DNA from: Comamonadaceae bacterium
Lineage (GTDB): Bacteria; Pseudomonadota; Gammaproteobacteria; Burkholderiales; Burkholderiaceae_C
Length of the DNA: 64,000 nucleotides
Assembly (NCBI GenBank): GCA_947476285.1
Contig: CANJPU010000005.1
Span: forward strand, 1-64,000
Direction: 5' to 3'
Shown here in pieces: positions 9,574 to 20,400 of the stretch (position 1 is its first letter; each line of letters opens with the position of its first letter). Under the pieces are notes generated by a model. That model ran no database searches, had not been told where the DNA came from, and was given only the letters and a program-made list of their open reading frames with translations. A program made the translations under genes and the position numbers.

Positions 9574-11145
9574 ATGCAAGCACTCATCTCCGTCTCTGAC
9601 AAGACCGGCATCGTCGAATTCGCGCAAGCCCTGCACGGCCTGGGCGTGAGCCTGGTCTCCACCGGAGGCACCGCCAAGCTCCTGGCCGAGCAAGGCCTGC
9701 CAGTCACTGAAGTGGCGCAGCTCACCGGCTTTCCCGAGATGCTGGACGGCCGGGTCAAGACCCTGCATCCCAAGGTGCACGGCGGCCTGCTCGCGCGGCG
9801 CGATCTGCCCGAGCACATGGCGGCGCTGCAAGCCCATGGCATAGCCACCATCGACATCCTGGTGGTCAATCTCTATCCCTTTGAGGCCACGGTTGCCAAG
9901 CCCGGCTGCACGCTGGAGGACGCAATCGAGAACATCGACATCGGCGGTCCGGCCATGGTGCGCTCGGCAGCCAAGAACTGGAAAGACGTGGCGGTGCTCA
10001 CCGATGCCTCGCAGTACGCCCAGGTGCTGCAGGAGATCAAGACCGAGGGTAAGGTGGCGCACAAGACCCGCTTTGCGCTTTCGGTGGCGGCCTTCAACCG
10101 CATCAGCAACTACGACGCGGCAATCAGCGACTACCTCTCCAGCATCCAGGAGGGTGGCGAGCGCAGCCTCTTTCCAGCCCAGGCCAATGGCCGCTTCGTC
10201 AAGCTGCAGGACTTGCGTTATGGTGAAAATCCGCACCAGCAGGCGGCCTTCTACCGCGACTTGTACCCGGCCCCTGGTTCTCTGGTGACAGCCAGGCAAC
10301 TGCAAGGCAAGGAGCTTTCCTACAACAACATCGCTGATGCCGATGCGGCATGGGAGTGCGTCAGGAGTTTTGAGCAAGCCGCATGCGTCATCGTCAAGCA
10401 TGCCAACCCTTGCGGTGTGGCGGTGGCCACTGGCGCGCTGCAAGCCTACAGCAAAGCCTTTCAAACCGACCCGACCTCTGCCTTCGGCGGCATCATCGCC
10501 TTCAATTGCACGGTGGACGGCGCAGCGGCGCAGGCCATCTCCAAGCAGTTCGTTGAAGTGCTGATGGCGCCGCAGTTCACGGCCGACGCACTGGAGGTCT
10601 TCAAAGCCAAGGTCAACGTGCGCATCCTGCAAATCGCGCTGCCGCCTGGTGGCGCGCGCGATTGGGACAAGGGGCGCAATGCGATGGACATCAAGCGCGT
10701 CGGATCGGGCCTGTTGATGCAGACCTCAGACAATCACGAGCTGACTTTGGCTGACTTGAAAGTTGTCACCCAAAAGCAGCCCACTGCGCAGCAGCTGCAG
10801 GATCTGCTGTTTGCCTGGAAGGTGGCCAAGTACGTCAAGTCCAATGCGATTGTCTTTTGCAAGGACGGCATGACCATGGGCGTTGGCGCGGGGCAGATGA
10901 GCCGGCTCGATTCAGCCCGCATTGCCAGCATCAAGGCGCAGCATGCGAAGCTGTCGCTGCAAGACACCGTGGTGGCCAGCGACGCGTTCTTTCCCTTCCG
11001 TGATGGCCTGGACGTGGTGGTCGATGCCGGCGCCACCTGCGTCATTCAGCCCGGCGGCAGTATGCGTGATGACGAAGTGATTGCCGCCGCCAATGAGAGA
11101 GGCGTGGCGATGGTGTTCTCAGGCGTCAGGCATTTTCGCCACTGA
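9574..11145 (+). CDS. purH: Bifunctional AICAR formyltransferase/IMP cyclohydrolase
   Basis: 523 aa; [37 protein letters not shown]...[31 protein letters not shown]. Confidence 0.97.
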   Translation: MQALISVSDKTGIVEFAQALHGLGVSLVSTGGTAKLLAEQGLPVTEVAQLTGFPEMLDGRVKTLHPKVHGGLLARRDLPEHMAALQAHGIATIDILVVNLYPFEATVAKPGCTLEDAIENIDIGGPAMVRSAAKNWKDVAVLTDASQYAQVLQEIKTEGKVAHKTRFALSVAAFNRISNYDAAISDYLSSIQEGGERSLFPAQANGRFVKLQDLRYGENPHQQAAFYRDLYPAPGSLVTARQLQGKELSYNNIADADAAWECVRSFEQAACVIVKHANPCGVAVATGALQAYSKAFQTDPTSAFGGIIAFNCTVDGAAAQAISKQFVEVLMAPQFTADALEVFKAKVNVRILQIALPPGGARDWDKGRNAMDIKRVGSGLLMQTSDNHELTLADLKVVTQKQPTAQQLQDLLFAWKVAKYVKSNAIVFCKDGMTMGVGAGQMSRLDSARIASIKAQHAKLSLQDTVVASDAFFPFRDGLDVVVDAGATCVIQPGGSMRDDEVIAAANERGVAMVFSGVRHFRH

Positions 11146-12456
11146 GCCTGCGGCCAGGTGCGCGAACACTTCTCGGGCTGACGCGACAGTTTGCGCAATG
11201 TCCGCATCGCTGTGCGCGCTGCTCACGAAGCCTGCTTCGTACAGCGCCGGTGCGATGTAGATGCCGCGGTCCAGCAGACCATGGAACAAAAGGTTGAAGC
11301 GGGCTGAGTCGCTCTTCATCACTTGCGCGTAATTTTGTGGCAGTTCGGGCAACAGGAAAAATCCAAACATGCCGCCTTCGCAATCCGCGCAGAACGCAAT
11401 GCCTTCGGCAACAGCAGCGGCTTTCAGGCCGCTCACCAGCGAAGTGGTCTTGCCAGCCAGCGCGTCGAAGAACCCGGGTTTGCTGATTTCTTTCAAGGTT
11501 GCAAGGCCGCAGGCCGTGGCCACCGGATTGCCCGAGAGCGTGCCGGCCTGGTAGACCGGGCCCATGGGCGCGAGCTGCTCCATGATGGCGCGCGGGCCGC
11601 CGAACGCCGCCAGGGGCATGCCGCCGCCTATCACCTTGCCCATCACCGACAGGTCGGGCTTGAAGCCGGGGATAGCTCGGGCATAGACGCTCTGGGCGCC
11701 GCCCAGCGCAACGCGAAAGCCGGTCATGACTTCATCGAACACCAGCAGGGCGCCATGCTGTGTGCACAGCTCGCGGCAGCGCTTCATGAAAGGCACGCTG
11801 GCGCGCACGAAGTTCATGTTGCCCGCAATCGGTTCGATCATCAGGCAGGCCAACTCAGGGCCGTGCAAGCTGAAGGCTTCTTCGAGCTGTTCGATGTTGT
11901 TGTACTCAAGCACCAGTGTGTGCTGCACCACTTCGGGCGGCACGCCCGCGCTGGTGGGGTTGCCGAAGGTGGCAAGGCCCGAGCCGGCCTTGACCAGCAA
12001 GGCATCGGCATGGCCGTGATAACAGCCTTCGAACTTGATGAACTTGCTGCGACCGGTGGCGCCGCGCGCCAGGCGGATTGCGCTCATGGCCGCCTCGGTG
12101 CCTGAGCTGACCAGCCGCACCATCTCGATGGAGGGCACGAGATCAATGATCTGCTGGGCCAGTTCGACCTCACGCTCGGTGGGTGCGCCAAATGAGAAGC
12201 CATCTACCACCGCCTTTTGCACGGCTTCTAGTACCGCTGGATGGCCATGGCCCAGGATCATCGGGCCCCATGATCCGATGTAGTCGATGTAGCGCTGGCC
12301 ATTGGCGTCCCAGAAGTAGGCGCCTTGCGCGCGCTGGACGAAGCGCGGTGTGCCGCCCACTGCGCGAAACGCGCGCACCGGGGAATTGACGCCGCCTGGA
12401 ATCAGCTTGCGGGCCAGGTCGAAGAGTTGCTGGTTGCGGTCAGTGCTTGGTGTCAT
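11119..12456 (-). CDS. hemL: Glutamate-1-semialdehyde 2,1-aminomutase
   Basis: [65 protein letters not shown], diagnostic GSA aminotransferase sequence; ATG at 12456. Confidence 0.97.
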   Translation of the reverse strand: MTPSTDRNQQLFDLARKLIPGGVNSPVRAFRAVGGTPRFVQRAQGAYFWDANGQRYIDYIGSWGPMILGHGHPAVLEAVQKAVVDGFSFGAPTEREVELAQQIIDLVPSIEMVRLVSSGTEAAMSAIRLARGATGRSKFIKFEGCYHGHADALLVKAGSGLATFGNPTSAGVPPEVVQHTLVLEYNNIEQLEEAFSLHGPELACLMIEPIAGNMNFVRASVPFMKRCRELCTQHGALLVFDEVMTGFRVALGGAQSVYARAIPGFKPDLSVMGKVIGGGMPLAAFGGPRAIMEQLAPMGPVYQAGTLSGNPVATACGLATLKEISKPGFFDALAGKTTSLVSGLKAAAVAEGIAFCADCEGGMFGFFLLPELPQNYAQVMKSDSARFNLLFHGLLDRGIYIAPALYEAGFVSSAHSDADIAQTVASAREVFAHLAAGSVAKMPDA

Positions 12457-13378
12457 GGGCGGGCATATCGAAGACTTGCAAGGCCTTGGCTTCTTCGGGG
12501 GTGAGTTCCTGGCTCTCGCCTTCGGGCTGGGCCCAGAACAGGCGGTCGGGCACGACATTGCCCATGCCGGGGCGAAAGCCCGCGTCCAGGCAACGATCCA
12601 GGTATGCCAGGGCTTCGGTGGTGGCGGCGGCCAGATCGGTGCCGCTGGCCACCAGCGCGGCCAGTGCTGCGGACAAGGTGTCGCCCGCGCCCTCGAACAC
12701 GGCTTCGAAGCGCTCGAACTTTTCGCTGACCAGCACCGCCTCCGGTGTGGACAGCACGTTGTCGATGAACTGATCGGGCAGCGGAATGCCGGTCACCAGC
12801 GTGTAGGGCACACCCATTTCGCCTGCGGCTGCGGCGATGTCGCGGGCGCTGGGGCTTTTGTCGCTGGTCCAGTCGGGCAGCAGCCAGCGCCACAAGGTGC
12901 TGTGGTTGCCCACCAGCACCGTGGTCTGGGGCAGCAGCAGTTCGCGAAAGGCGTCCTGGTAGAGATCGATCTGGCTCTCTTCCCACCATGAAAGGTCGGG
13001 CATGTAGGCCACCAACGGGACATCGGCGTAATCGGCGGCGATCTCGGCGATGGTGCTGACAGCCTCGGGGCCGCCGACAAAGCCGACCTTGAAGACCTGC
13101 ACCTGCACGTCTTCCAGAATGGCGCGGGCTTGCTCGGCCACTGCTTCTTCGTCTAGTGAGAAATGGCCGAACACTTCGGCAGTGTCGCGCGCGTAGGCGC
13201 CGGTCACAACTGGCAGGGCATGTGCCCCTACGGAAGAAATGGCGGTGACATCTGCTGACAACCCACCGGCTCCGCTGGGGTCGCTGGCGTTGAAGGCGAT
13301 CACGCAGGCGGGGTTGCCGTCGTCGTCGTCTTCAAGGTCGTCGCCGGGGGTTTCGTTGGGCAATGTGGGTTTGGTCAT
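12440..13378 (-). CDS. thiD: Hydroxymethylpyrimidine/phosphomethylpyrimidine kinase
   Basis: 312 aa; [41 protein letters not shown] and the C-terminal [17 protein letters not shown] motif. Confidence 0.9.
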   Translation of the reverse strand: MTKPTLPNETPGDDLEDDDDGNPACVIAFNASDPSGAGGLSADVTAISSVGAHALPVVTGAYARDTAEVFGHFSLDEEAVAEQARAILEDVQVQVFKVGFVGGPEAVSTIAEIAADYADVPLVAYMPDLSWWEESQIDLYQDAFRELLLPQTTVLVGNHSTLWRWLLPDWTSDKSPSARDIAAAAGEMGVPYTLVTGIPLPDQFIDNVLSTPEAVLVSEKFERFEAVFEGAGDTLSAALAALVASGTDLAAATTEALAYLDRCLDAGFRPGMGNVVPDRLFWAQPEGESQELTPEEAKALQVFDMPAHDTKH

Positions 13379-13496
13379 GGCCTGGTGCTTCCCAGCCGTC
13401 GGTCCGCTGTGAGTGGGCGCGGGTGGGGATGCGCAGAGTGGTTGGGCAGAGGGCCTCGATACAATCGTTGCATTCTATTCGAAGGCCCTTTAAGCT

Positions 13497-13670
13497 GTGA
13501 CCGATACTAAAACTTGGATGTGTCTGATTTGCGGGTGGATTTACGACGAAGCCGAAGGAGCCCACGAACACGGCATTGCGCCGGGAACCCCCTGGGCGCA
13601 AGTGCCGATGAACTGGACCTGCCCGGAATGCGGTGCCCGCAAGGAAGATTTCGAGATGGTAGAAATTTAA
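13497..13670 (+). CDS. rubA: Rubredoxin (57 aa, GTG start)
   Basis: Hand translation VTDTKTWMCLICGWIYDEAEGAHEHGIAPGTPWAQVPMNWTCPECGARKEDFEMVEI-stop has both CxxCG/CPxCG rubredoxin loops. It is below the size cutoff of the supplied ORF track. Confidence 0.95.
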   Translation: MTDTKTWMCLICGWIYDEAEGAHEHGIAPGTPWAQVPMNWTCPECGARKEDFEMVEI

Positions 13671-13740
13671 GGCGAAGCACTGATCTCTTCGGGACGGTGA
13701 CGGCGTCTGCATAGCTGCCAGCACACAGGAGCAAGATCAA

Positions 13741-14133
13741 GTGAGCACGTCTGGATACAAGGTGTTGGTGATTGACGACAGCAATACCATCCGGCGTAGC
13801 GCTGAGATTTTTCTCAAGCAAGGGGGCCATGAAGTCTTGCTGGCAGAGGATGGCTTCGATGCGCTGGCCAAAGTCAACGACTTCCAGCCCCATCTGATCT
13901 TCTGCGACATCCTCATGCCGCGCCTCGATGGCTACCAGACCTGCGCGATCATCAAGCGCAACGCTAAATTCGCCTCGGTCCCTGTCGTGATGCTCTCATC
14001 CAAGGATGGCGTGTTCGACAAGGCCCGTGGCCGCATGGTGGGTTCGCAGGATTATCTGACCAAGCCGTTTACCAAGGACCAACTGCTGCAGACCGTCAAG
14101 CAGTTCGGTGCCGCCCAGGAAGGATCCAAGTGA
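13741..14133 (+). CDS. pilG: Twitching-motility response regulator PilG
   Basis: Receiver domain VLVIDDSNTIRRSAEIFLKQGGHEVLLAEDGFDAL; first gene of a pilGHIJ-chpA cluster. Confidence 0.92.
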   Translation: MSTSGYKVLVIDDSNTIRRSAEIFLKQGGHEVLLAEDGFDALAKVNDFQPHLIFCDILMPRLDGYQTCAIIKRNAKFASVPVVMLSSKDGVFDKARGRMVGSQDYLTKPFTKDQLLQTVKQFGAAQEGSK

Positions 14134-14498
14134 TGTCGGTGAAAAAGGTCCTCGTCGTCGATGACTCAAAGACAGAGTTGATGTTCATGACAGACTTGCT
14201 GCAAAAAAGTGGTTTTCTCGTGCGCACCGCGGAGAATGCCGAAGAGGCCATGCGCCGCCTCGCGGAAGACACACCCGACCTGATCCTGATGGACGTCGTC
14301 ATGCCCGGGCAGAACGGCTTTCAGCTCACCCGCGCCATCAACCGGGACCCAGCCTACTCTGGCGTGCCCATCATCATGTGCACCAGCAAAAATCAAGAGA
14401 CCGACCGGGTTTGGGCCATGCGTCAGGGCGCGCGCGACTACATCACCAAGCCCGTGCAGGCCCGGGAACTGCTGGACAAGATCAAGGCTCTGGGCTGA
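14133..14498 (+). CDS. pilH: Twitching-motility response regulator PilH
   Basis: Receiver domain VLVVDDSKTELMFMTDLLQKSGFLVRTAENAEEAM; second REC protein in the cluster. Confidence 0.92.
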   Translation: MSVKKVLVVDDSKTELMFMTDLLQKSGFLVRTAENAEEAMRRLAEDTPDLILMDVVMPGQNGFQLTRAINRDPAYSGVPIIMCTSKNQETDRVWAMRQGARDYITKPVQARELLDKIKALG

Positions 14499-14513
14499 TC
14501 CGGGCCCGTGGAT

Positions 14514-15044
14514 ATGGCCAATCGAGAAGCCCTTCGGGAACTGCAGACAAGGCTGGCAAGCCGACTCGCGGCCGCCCGTACCGAAGGTGTGCAGCCCTCC
14601 TGGCTCGCACTTGAATCGGGCGGCTCGTGTTATCTGTTTCCACTGGCGCAATCGGGCGAAATCTTTCCCTTTTCCCCGCCGCAGCCGGTGCCCTACACGC
14701 TGCCTTGGTTTCTCGGTGTCTCCAATCTGCGTGGTGGCCTGTATGGCGTGATCGATCTGGCCGCGTTCGTGGCCGATGCACAGCCCGTCATGCGATCGGA
14801 CGCTATGCGCGCGCAATCTCGCCTGGTGGCCCTGAACCCCTTGCTGGAGGTCAACTGCGCGCTGCTGATCGACAAGCTGGCAGGTTTGCGCAACCTGGAT
14901 GCATTCACTTCTTCGTGCGAAGCCCCGCAAGGCTCGCCCGACTATTTTGGCAGCGGCTACACCGACGCAGCCGGCACGTATTGGCAAGAGGTCAATCTGC
15001 AGGTGCTGTCGCAGCAGCCCCGCTTCCTTGCCATCAGTGCCTGA
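14514..15044 (+). CDS. pilI: CheW-like chemotaxis adaptor PilI
   Basis: CheW domain: FLGVSNLRGGLYGVIDLAAF; position between pilH and pilJ. Confidence 0.9.
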   Translation: MANREALRELQTRLASRLAAARTEGVQPSWLALESGGSCYLFPLAQSGEIFPFSPPQPVPYTLPWFLGVSNLRGGLYGVIDLAAFVADAQPVMRSDAMRAQSRLVALNPLLEVNCALLIDKLAGLRNLDAFTSSCEAPQGSPDYFGSGYTDAAGTYWQEVNLQVLSQQPRFLAISA

Positions 15045-15095
15045 GCGCAGGTACCCAAGCCTTTAAGCCCACAGCCCACTTGGAAGGCCTTGAAC

Positions 15096-17387
15096 ATGTC
15101 AGTCCTTGGTAAGCTCAAAAATCGGATCTTCAGAAAGAAGGGTCGGGTACGGGTGGAGCAGGACAGCAGCCTGAGCCGCACCATGCCCCATGGCAAGTTC
15201 GACTCCATGGGCACCAGCGTGATGGACATGTCCGATGCGCAGGGTGCCTTGGATCGCAGCGGCGCCGATACACGACCACCAGAAGACAGCACCAAGGTGA
15301 TGGAAGCAGCCGAGGGCTCCGATCGGGTGGATCTGCCCCTGCTGGGTCTGCGGCCGATCGCGGCGCACCAGCGTATCTTGTTCGCCCTGCTGGCACTGTC
15401 CCTGGTGGTGCTTGCGGCGGTGGCGGTGCTGGCAGTGCGCTTGACCGATCGGGTGGCCTCGCAGGTGGCCGGTACCGGCCAATCGCTGATGCAGTCGCAG
15501 CGTCTGGCCAAATCAGTCTCGCAGGCCATGGTGGGCAGCGCTCAGGCCTTCAGCGACGTCAAGGAAAGCGCGGACGTGCTGGCTCGCACTGTGCGCGGCC
15601 TGCAAAGCGGCGATTCATCTTTGCGCCTGCGGCCAGTGGCCGCTGAATTCCAGGAGGACGTGTCGCGGATTTTCCCGATGGTCGAACGCGCCGAGGCCCA
15701 TGCCGCCACAGTGATGGCGCAGCAGGCGTCGCTCACTCAAATGGGCACGGCGCTGCGCGCGATCAACCGCCAGTCATCGCAGTTGCTGGAAATCGCTGAA
15801 ACCGTGTCGTCCCTGAAGCTCCAGCAGGCGGCCACGCCGGCTGAAATCTCCGCAGCCGGCCAACTGGTCATGCTCACCCAGCGCATCGGCAAGTCCGCCA
15901 ATGAGTTCCTCACTGCTGAAGGCGTCAGCCCTGAAGCCGTGTTTCTGCTGGGCAAAGATCTGAATTCGTTCAGGGAAATCGTGCGCGGCCTGATGGATGG
16001 CAGCACTGGGCTGCGTTTGCCCCCCAACCGCGACCCGCAGACCCGCGAGCGCCTGCAGGCGCTGCTGCGGGCCTACGAGCAGACGCGGGTGCAGGCGGCA
16101 GGCATTCTGGGCAATCTGCAAGGTCTGGTGGCCGCGCGCCAGGCGCAGGCGGCCATCATTGCCGAGAGCGAACCCCTGCGCCGTGAAATGCAGCAACTGC
16201 AGAGCAAGCTCTCCGCGGAGGCCGGCCTGGGCGCTGGCGCGCTGGCGGCACTTGCCTTGGCGTCACTCTTCGCCATCTTGTGCGCGACCGGGCTGGCCTA
16301 TGTGCAGCTCAAGGACAGCCGCAGGCGGCAGAACGTGGCCGAGACCCAACGGCTGGAGGCCGAGCATCAGGAGCAGGAAGCCAAGCGTGTCAACGATGCC
16401 AACCAGGCAGCCATCTTGCGGCTGATGAACGAATTGCAGGCAGTGGCCGAAGGCGATCTCACGCAGGAAGCCACCGTGACCGAGGACATCACCGGCGCCA
16501 TCGCCGACTCAGTCAACTACACGGTCGAAGAGCTTCGGCAACTGGTGGGCAACGTGCAAAATACTGCCACGCGGGTGGCGCAGACAACCGCAAAGGTGGA
16601 GAGCACCTCCACCGAGCTGATGGCCGCATCGGCCGAACAACTGCGCGAGATCCGCGAGACCGGCCAGTCGGTGCTGGACATGGCCAGCCGCATCAACCTG
16701 GTCTCCGGGCAGGCGCAACAATCGGCGCAGGTTGCGCGTCAGTCGCGGCAGGCAGCAGAGTCTGGCTTGGCCGCAGTGCAAAACGCGATCGGCGGCATGA
16801 ACTCCATCCGCGACCAGATCCAGGAGACATCCAAGCGCATCAAGCGCCTGGGTGAGTCCTCGCAGGAGATCGGCGAGATCACTGAGCTGATCTCAGACAT
16901 CACGGAACAGACCAACGTGCTGGCCCTGAACGCCGCCATTCAGGCGGCCTCCGCTGGCGAGGCCGGGCGCGGCTTCTCCGTGGTGGCCGAGGAAGTGCAG
17001 CGGCTGGCCGAACGCTCTGCCGATGCAACGCGGCAGATTTCCGCGCTGGTCAAGACCATTCAGGCGGACACCCAGGACGCGGTCGGCGCGATGGAGCGAT
17101 CCACCCAAGGCGTGGTCGAGGGGGCCAAGCTGTCGGACAACGCAGGCACCGCCTTGACTGAGATCGACCGGGTGTCGCGCCAACTTTCCGAGCTGATCGA
17201 GCGGATCTCCGACTCCGCATCCAAGGAAGCCGAGTCAGCCAACGAGGTGGCCGCCAACATCCAGCACATCTTCGCGGTGACCGAACAGACCGGCGAGGGC
17301 ACGCGATCAACTGCGCAGCAGGTGCGCGAACTCTCTCGCATGGCCGAAGAGTTGCGCCAGTCGGTTGCGCGCTTCAAGATCGCATGA
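15096..17387 (+). CDS. pilJ: Methyl-accepting chemotaxis protein PilJ
   Basis: MCP signalling hairpin ITELISDITEQTNVLALNAAIQAASAGEAGRGFSVVAEEVQRLAERSADATRQI; PilJ-type N-terminal domain. Confidence 0.94.
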   Translation: MSVLGKLKNRIFRKKGRVRVEQDSSLSRTMPHGKFDSMGTSVMDMSDAQGALDRSGADTRPPEDSTKVMEAAEGSDRVDLPLLGLRPIAAHQRILFALLALSLVVLAAVAVLAVRLTDRVASQVAGTGQSLMQSQRLAKSVSQAMVGSAQAFSDVKESADVLARTVRGLQSGDSSLRLRPVAAEFQEDVSRIFPMVERAEAHAATVMAQQASLTQMGTALRAINRQSSQLLEIAETVSSLKLQQAATPAEISAAGQLVMLTQRIGKSANEFLTAEGVSPEAVFLLGKDLNSFREIVRGLMDGSTGLRLPPNRDPQTRERLQALLRAYEQTRVQAAGILGNLQGLVAARQAQAAIIAESEPLRREMQQLQSKLSAEAGLGAGALAALALASLFAILCATGLAYVQLKDSRRRQNVAETQRLEAEHQEQEAKRVNDANQAAILRLMNELQAVAEGDLTQEATVTEDITGAIADSVNYTVEELRQLVGNVQNTATRVAQTTAKVESTSTELMAASAEQLREIRETGQSVLDMASRINLVSGQAQQSAQVARQSRQAAESGLAAVQNAIGGMNSIRDQIQETSKRIKRLGESSQEIGEITELISDITEQTNVLALNAAIQAASAGEAGRGFSVVAEEVQRLAERSADATRQISALVKTIQADTQDAVGAMERSTQGVVEGAKLSDNAGTALTEIDRVSRQLSELIERISDSASKEAESANEVAANIQHIFAVTEQTGEGTRSTAQQVRELSRMAEELRQSVARFKIA

Positions 17388-17436
17388 TGTGTTCATGATC
17401 ATCCGGTGCACCAGTTGACCCCAGCAGAAAATCTTC

Positions 17437-20400
17437 ATGCAAGCCACTGAACCCGACATCGACCTGGCCACCACTGACCTGGGCCCTCTGGCCTGGGTGC
17501 TTGATGAGCTTCGCAAGTCGCTGGAAGCCGCGTCGGCCGCTTTACGCCGCTTTGTGCGCGACACCGGTCTGGCCCGCGGCACCGACATGGCTTCGGTCGA
17601 TACCGGCCAACTTCGCATTGCGCGCCAGCAGCTGCACCAGGCCGTGGGCGCTCTGGAGATGGTCGGCCTGGCTGCGCCAGCGCAGGTACTGCGCTCGATG
17701 GAAGCGGCGGTGCAGAAATTCACCGAGAAGCCCGAGATATGCGACGAAGCCGCCGCCACTCAGGTTGATCGGGCCGGCGTTGCGCTGACCGAATACCTCG
17801 AAGGCGTGCTGATGGGCAAGACCGCATCAGCGGTGGGTTTGTTCGCGCAATACAGCCAGACCCAGCGACTCGCGGGTGCCGATCGAAATCATCCGGCTGA
17901 TCTGTGGGCCATGCCCTGGCGCTGGAACGATGTGTCCGCGCCTGCGGGCGCGCAGGCCTTGGCATATGGGCCGGTGGTGCGCGCTCGCATGGATCACGCA
18001 GTGCTCAGTCTGGTCAAGTCCGGCCATGTCGCTGCGGCAAGTGAATTGGTTGGCATCAGCCTGGGCTTGGCGCAGGCGCAAGAGGCCAGGCAGCCGCGCA
18101 TTTTCTGGCGGGTTTGCGCCGGATTTTTCGAGGCACTGGCGCTGGGATTGCTCAAACTCGATTTGCATCAGAAGCGCGCCGCGTCGCGCGTGCTGATGCA
18201 GTATGCGCTGCTGGCCAAGGGTGAGCTGGGCGTGTCCGACCGCCTGGTGCATGACCTGGTGTTCTTCTGTGCGCAAGCGGTGCCGGCCCCGGATGCTCAA
18301 GCGCCCAGCCTGCTCGCAGTGCGACAGGCCTGGGAGCTTGGCCGCTTCCCGCCGGTGGACTACGAAACCGTCCATTTCGGAAAGTTCGACCCCGCCGTGT
18401 TGGCGCAAGCGCGCAAGCGTGTTGCCATTGCCAAGGAGACCTGGGCGTTGCTGGCGGGTGGCGATGTGCACAAGCTCAAGCTGGCTTCGGATCAGTTCAA
18501 CCTGGTCGGCGAATCGCTGGCCCGGCTGCACCCGGAAAGCGCACCACTGGCACAGGCTCTGACGCAGGTGCTGGACACCATTGTCAAAACAGCCCGCCCG
18601 CCCGATGCCGAGGTCTCGATGGAGGTGGCCACCGCCGTGCTCTACCTGGAAGCAGCGCTGGAAGACCTGGACTCGGCCGGTGCGCAATTGGCTGATCGCA
18701 GCGGGCGGCTGGCCCAGCGCCTGCAGGCCGTGCGCGCGGGCGCAAAGGCAGAGCCGCTGGAAGCCTGGATGGAGGAGCTTGACCGCAAGGTGAGCGACCG
18801 CCAGACCATGGGCAGCGTCGTGGGCGAGTTGCGCAGCACCATGGCCGAGCTGGAGAAGCTGCTGGACCAATACTTTCGCAATCTGCAGGACAAGAGCCCT
18901 CTGCGCGAAGCACCCAACCACTTGATGCAGATGCGTGGCGTGCTGTCGGTCCTGGGCCTTGACCAGGCCGCGCAGGCTGTCCAGCACATGCGCGAGACGG
19001 TTGACGAGATCATCGACACCGAGATCGATCCGCAACGCTCGGGCAGTGCAGGCACCTTCGAGAGACTGGGCAACAACCTGGGCGCTCTGGGTTTCCTGAT
19101 CGACATGCTCAACTACCAGCCGACGCTGGCCAAGAAGCTGTTCGTCTATGACGAGGCGAGCGGCGAGTTGCGGCCCTTGATGGGGCGCGCCGCACCTGCC
19201 GCCAGAGAGCTGCCCGCCGCCCCAGCCAGCGTTCCCGTGGCGCAACCCACGCCGCCAGAGCCGGCGCCCGTGGCTGTGCCCGCGCCAGTGCAGAGCAACG
19301 ATGAGGATGACGAGCAGGAGTTGAAAGGCATCTTCCTGGACGAAGCCCGTGAGGTGGTTCAAAGTGGATTGACTGCGGTCGACGTGCTGTCTGCTGACCC
19401 CAGTGACACCGCCCAGCTCACCAGCTTGCGCCGGGCCTTTCACACCCTCAAGGGCAGCTCGCGCATGGTGGGACTGTCCGATTTCGGTGACGCCGCATGG
19501 TCTCTTGAGCAGGTGCTCAACACCTGGTTGGCTGACCAGAAGCCTGCTGGCGAAGACCTGCGCAGTCTGGCGAGCGAGGCCATGCGCGGCTTTGGCCGCT
19601 GGATAGAAGATGTGGCGTCCGGCAGCGACGCTGGATGGAAAGTGAGCATGTTCCGCGGTCCGGCCGATGCGCTGCGCACCGAGGGCCGCCTCATCCCATT
19701 CGAGTGGCCGCAAGGCACCCAGGCGCCGGCGCCTGGGCAAGCGGCCGCGCCGCAAGAGCCGCCCGTGTTCGATCTGGATTTCTCGGATGAAGCCGGCACT
19801 GAAGCGTCCACCGCGCAGGAACCGCAGACGAGTGAAGCTTCTGACGAACTGTCGGCAGATTTTGATTTCGAGCTGCCAGTGGTGCCCGGCGCCGACCAGC
19901 CGCCGCCCCTGCAGTTGCCAGCCGAGATCGATGGCATCGATCTGCCCAGCCTCGCGCAAATTGCGCAGCCGCAGCCAGAACCCGAGCCGGATGCAGCCGT
20001 CGATGTGTCTGAGGACGATGACCAGATCAAGGTGATCGGTGACCTTCGTATCGGCATTCCCCTGTACAACGTCTATCTCAACGAGGCCGATGAATGGTCG
20101 CGCAGGCTGGTGACCGAAGTGGACGAATGGGCATTGGAGCTCAATCGCCCGGTTCTTGATTCGACAGTCGCACTGGCGCATTCTTTGGCGGGCAGCTCCG
20201 CGACGGTCGGCTTCATGACGCTGTCGGAGATCGCACGCGCGCTGGAAGCGGCCTTGCAGCAGACCCAGCCACTGGCCTGGGGTACGCCGCAACACGGCAA
20301 GGCCTTTGTCGAGGCGGCCGAGGAAATCCGGCGTCTGCTGCATCAGTTCGCGGCGGGCTTTCTCAAGGATGCCAATCCGGCGGCGATTTCCGCGCTGCTT

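Noticed and set aside
8204-10632. Long antisense ORFs 8204..9583 and 9034..10632 over dusB, fis and purH
   Set aside because: They overlap three well-conserved genes in full and show no family motifs.
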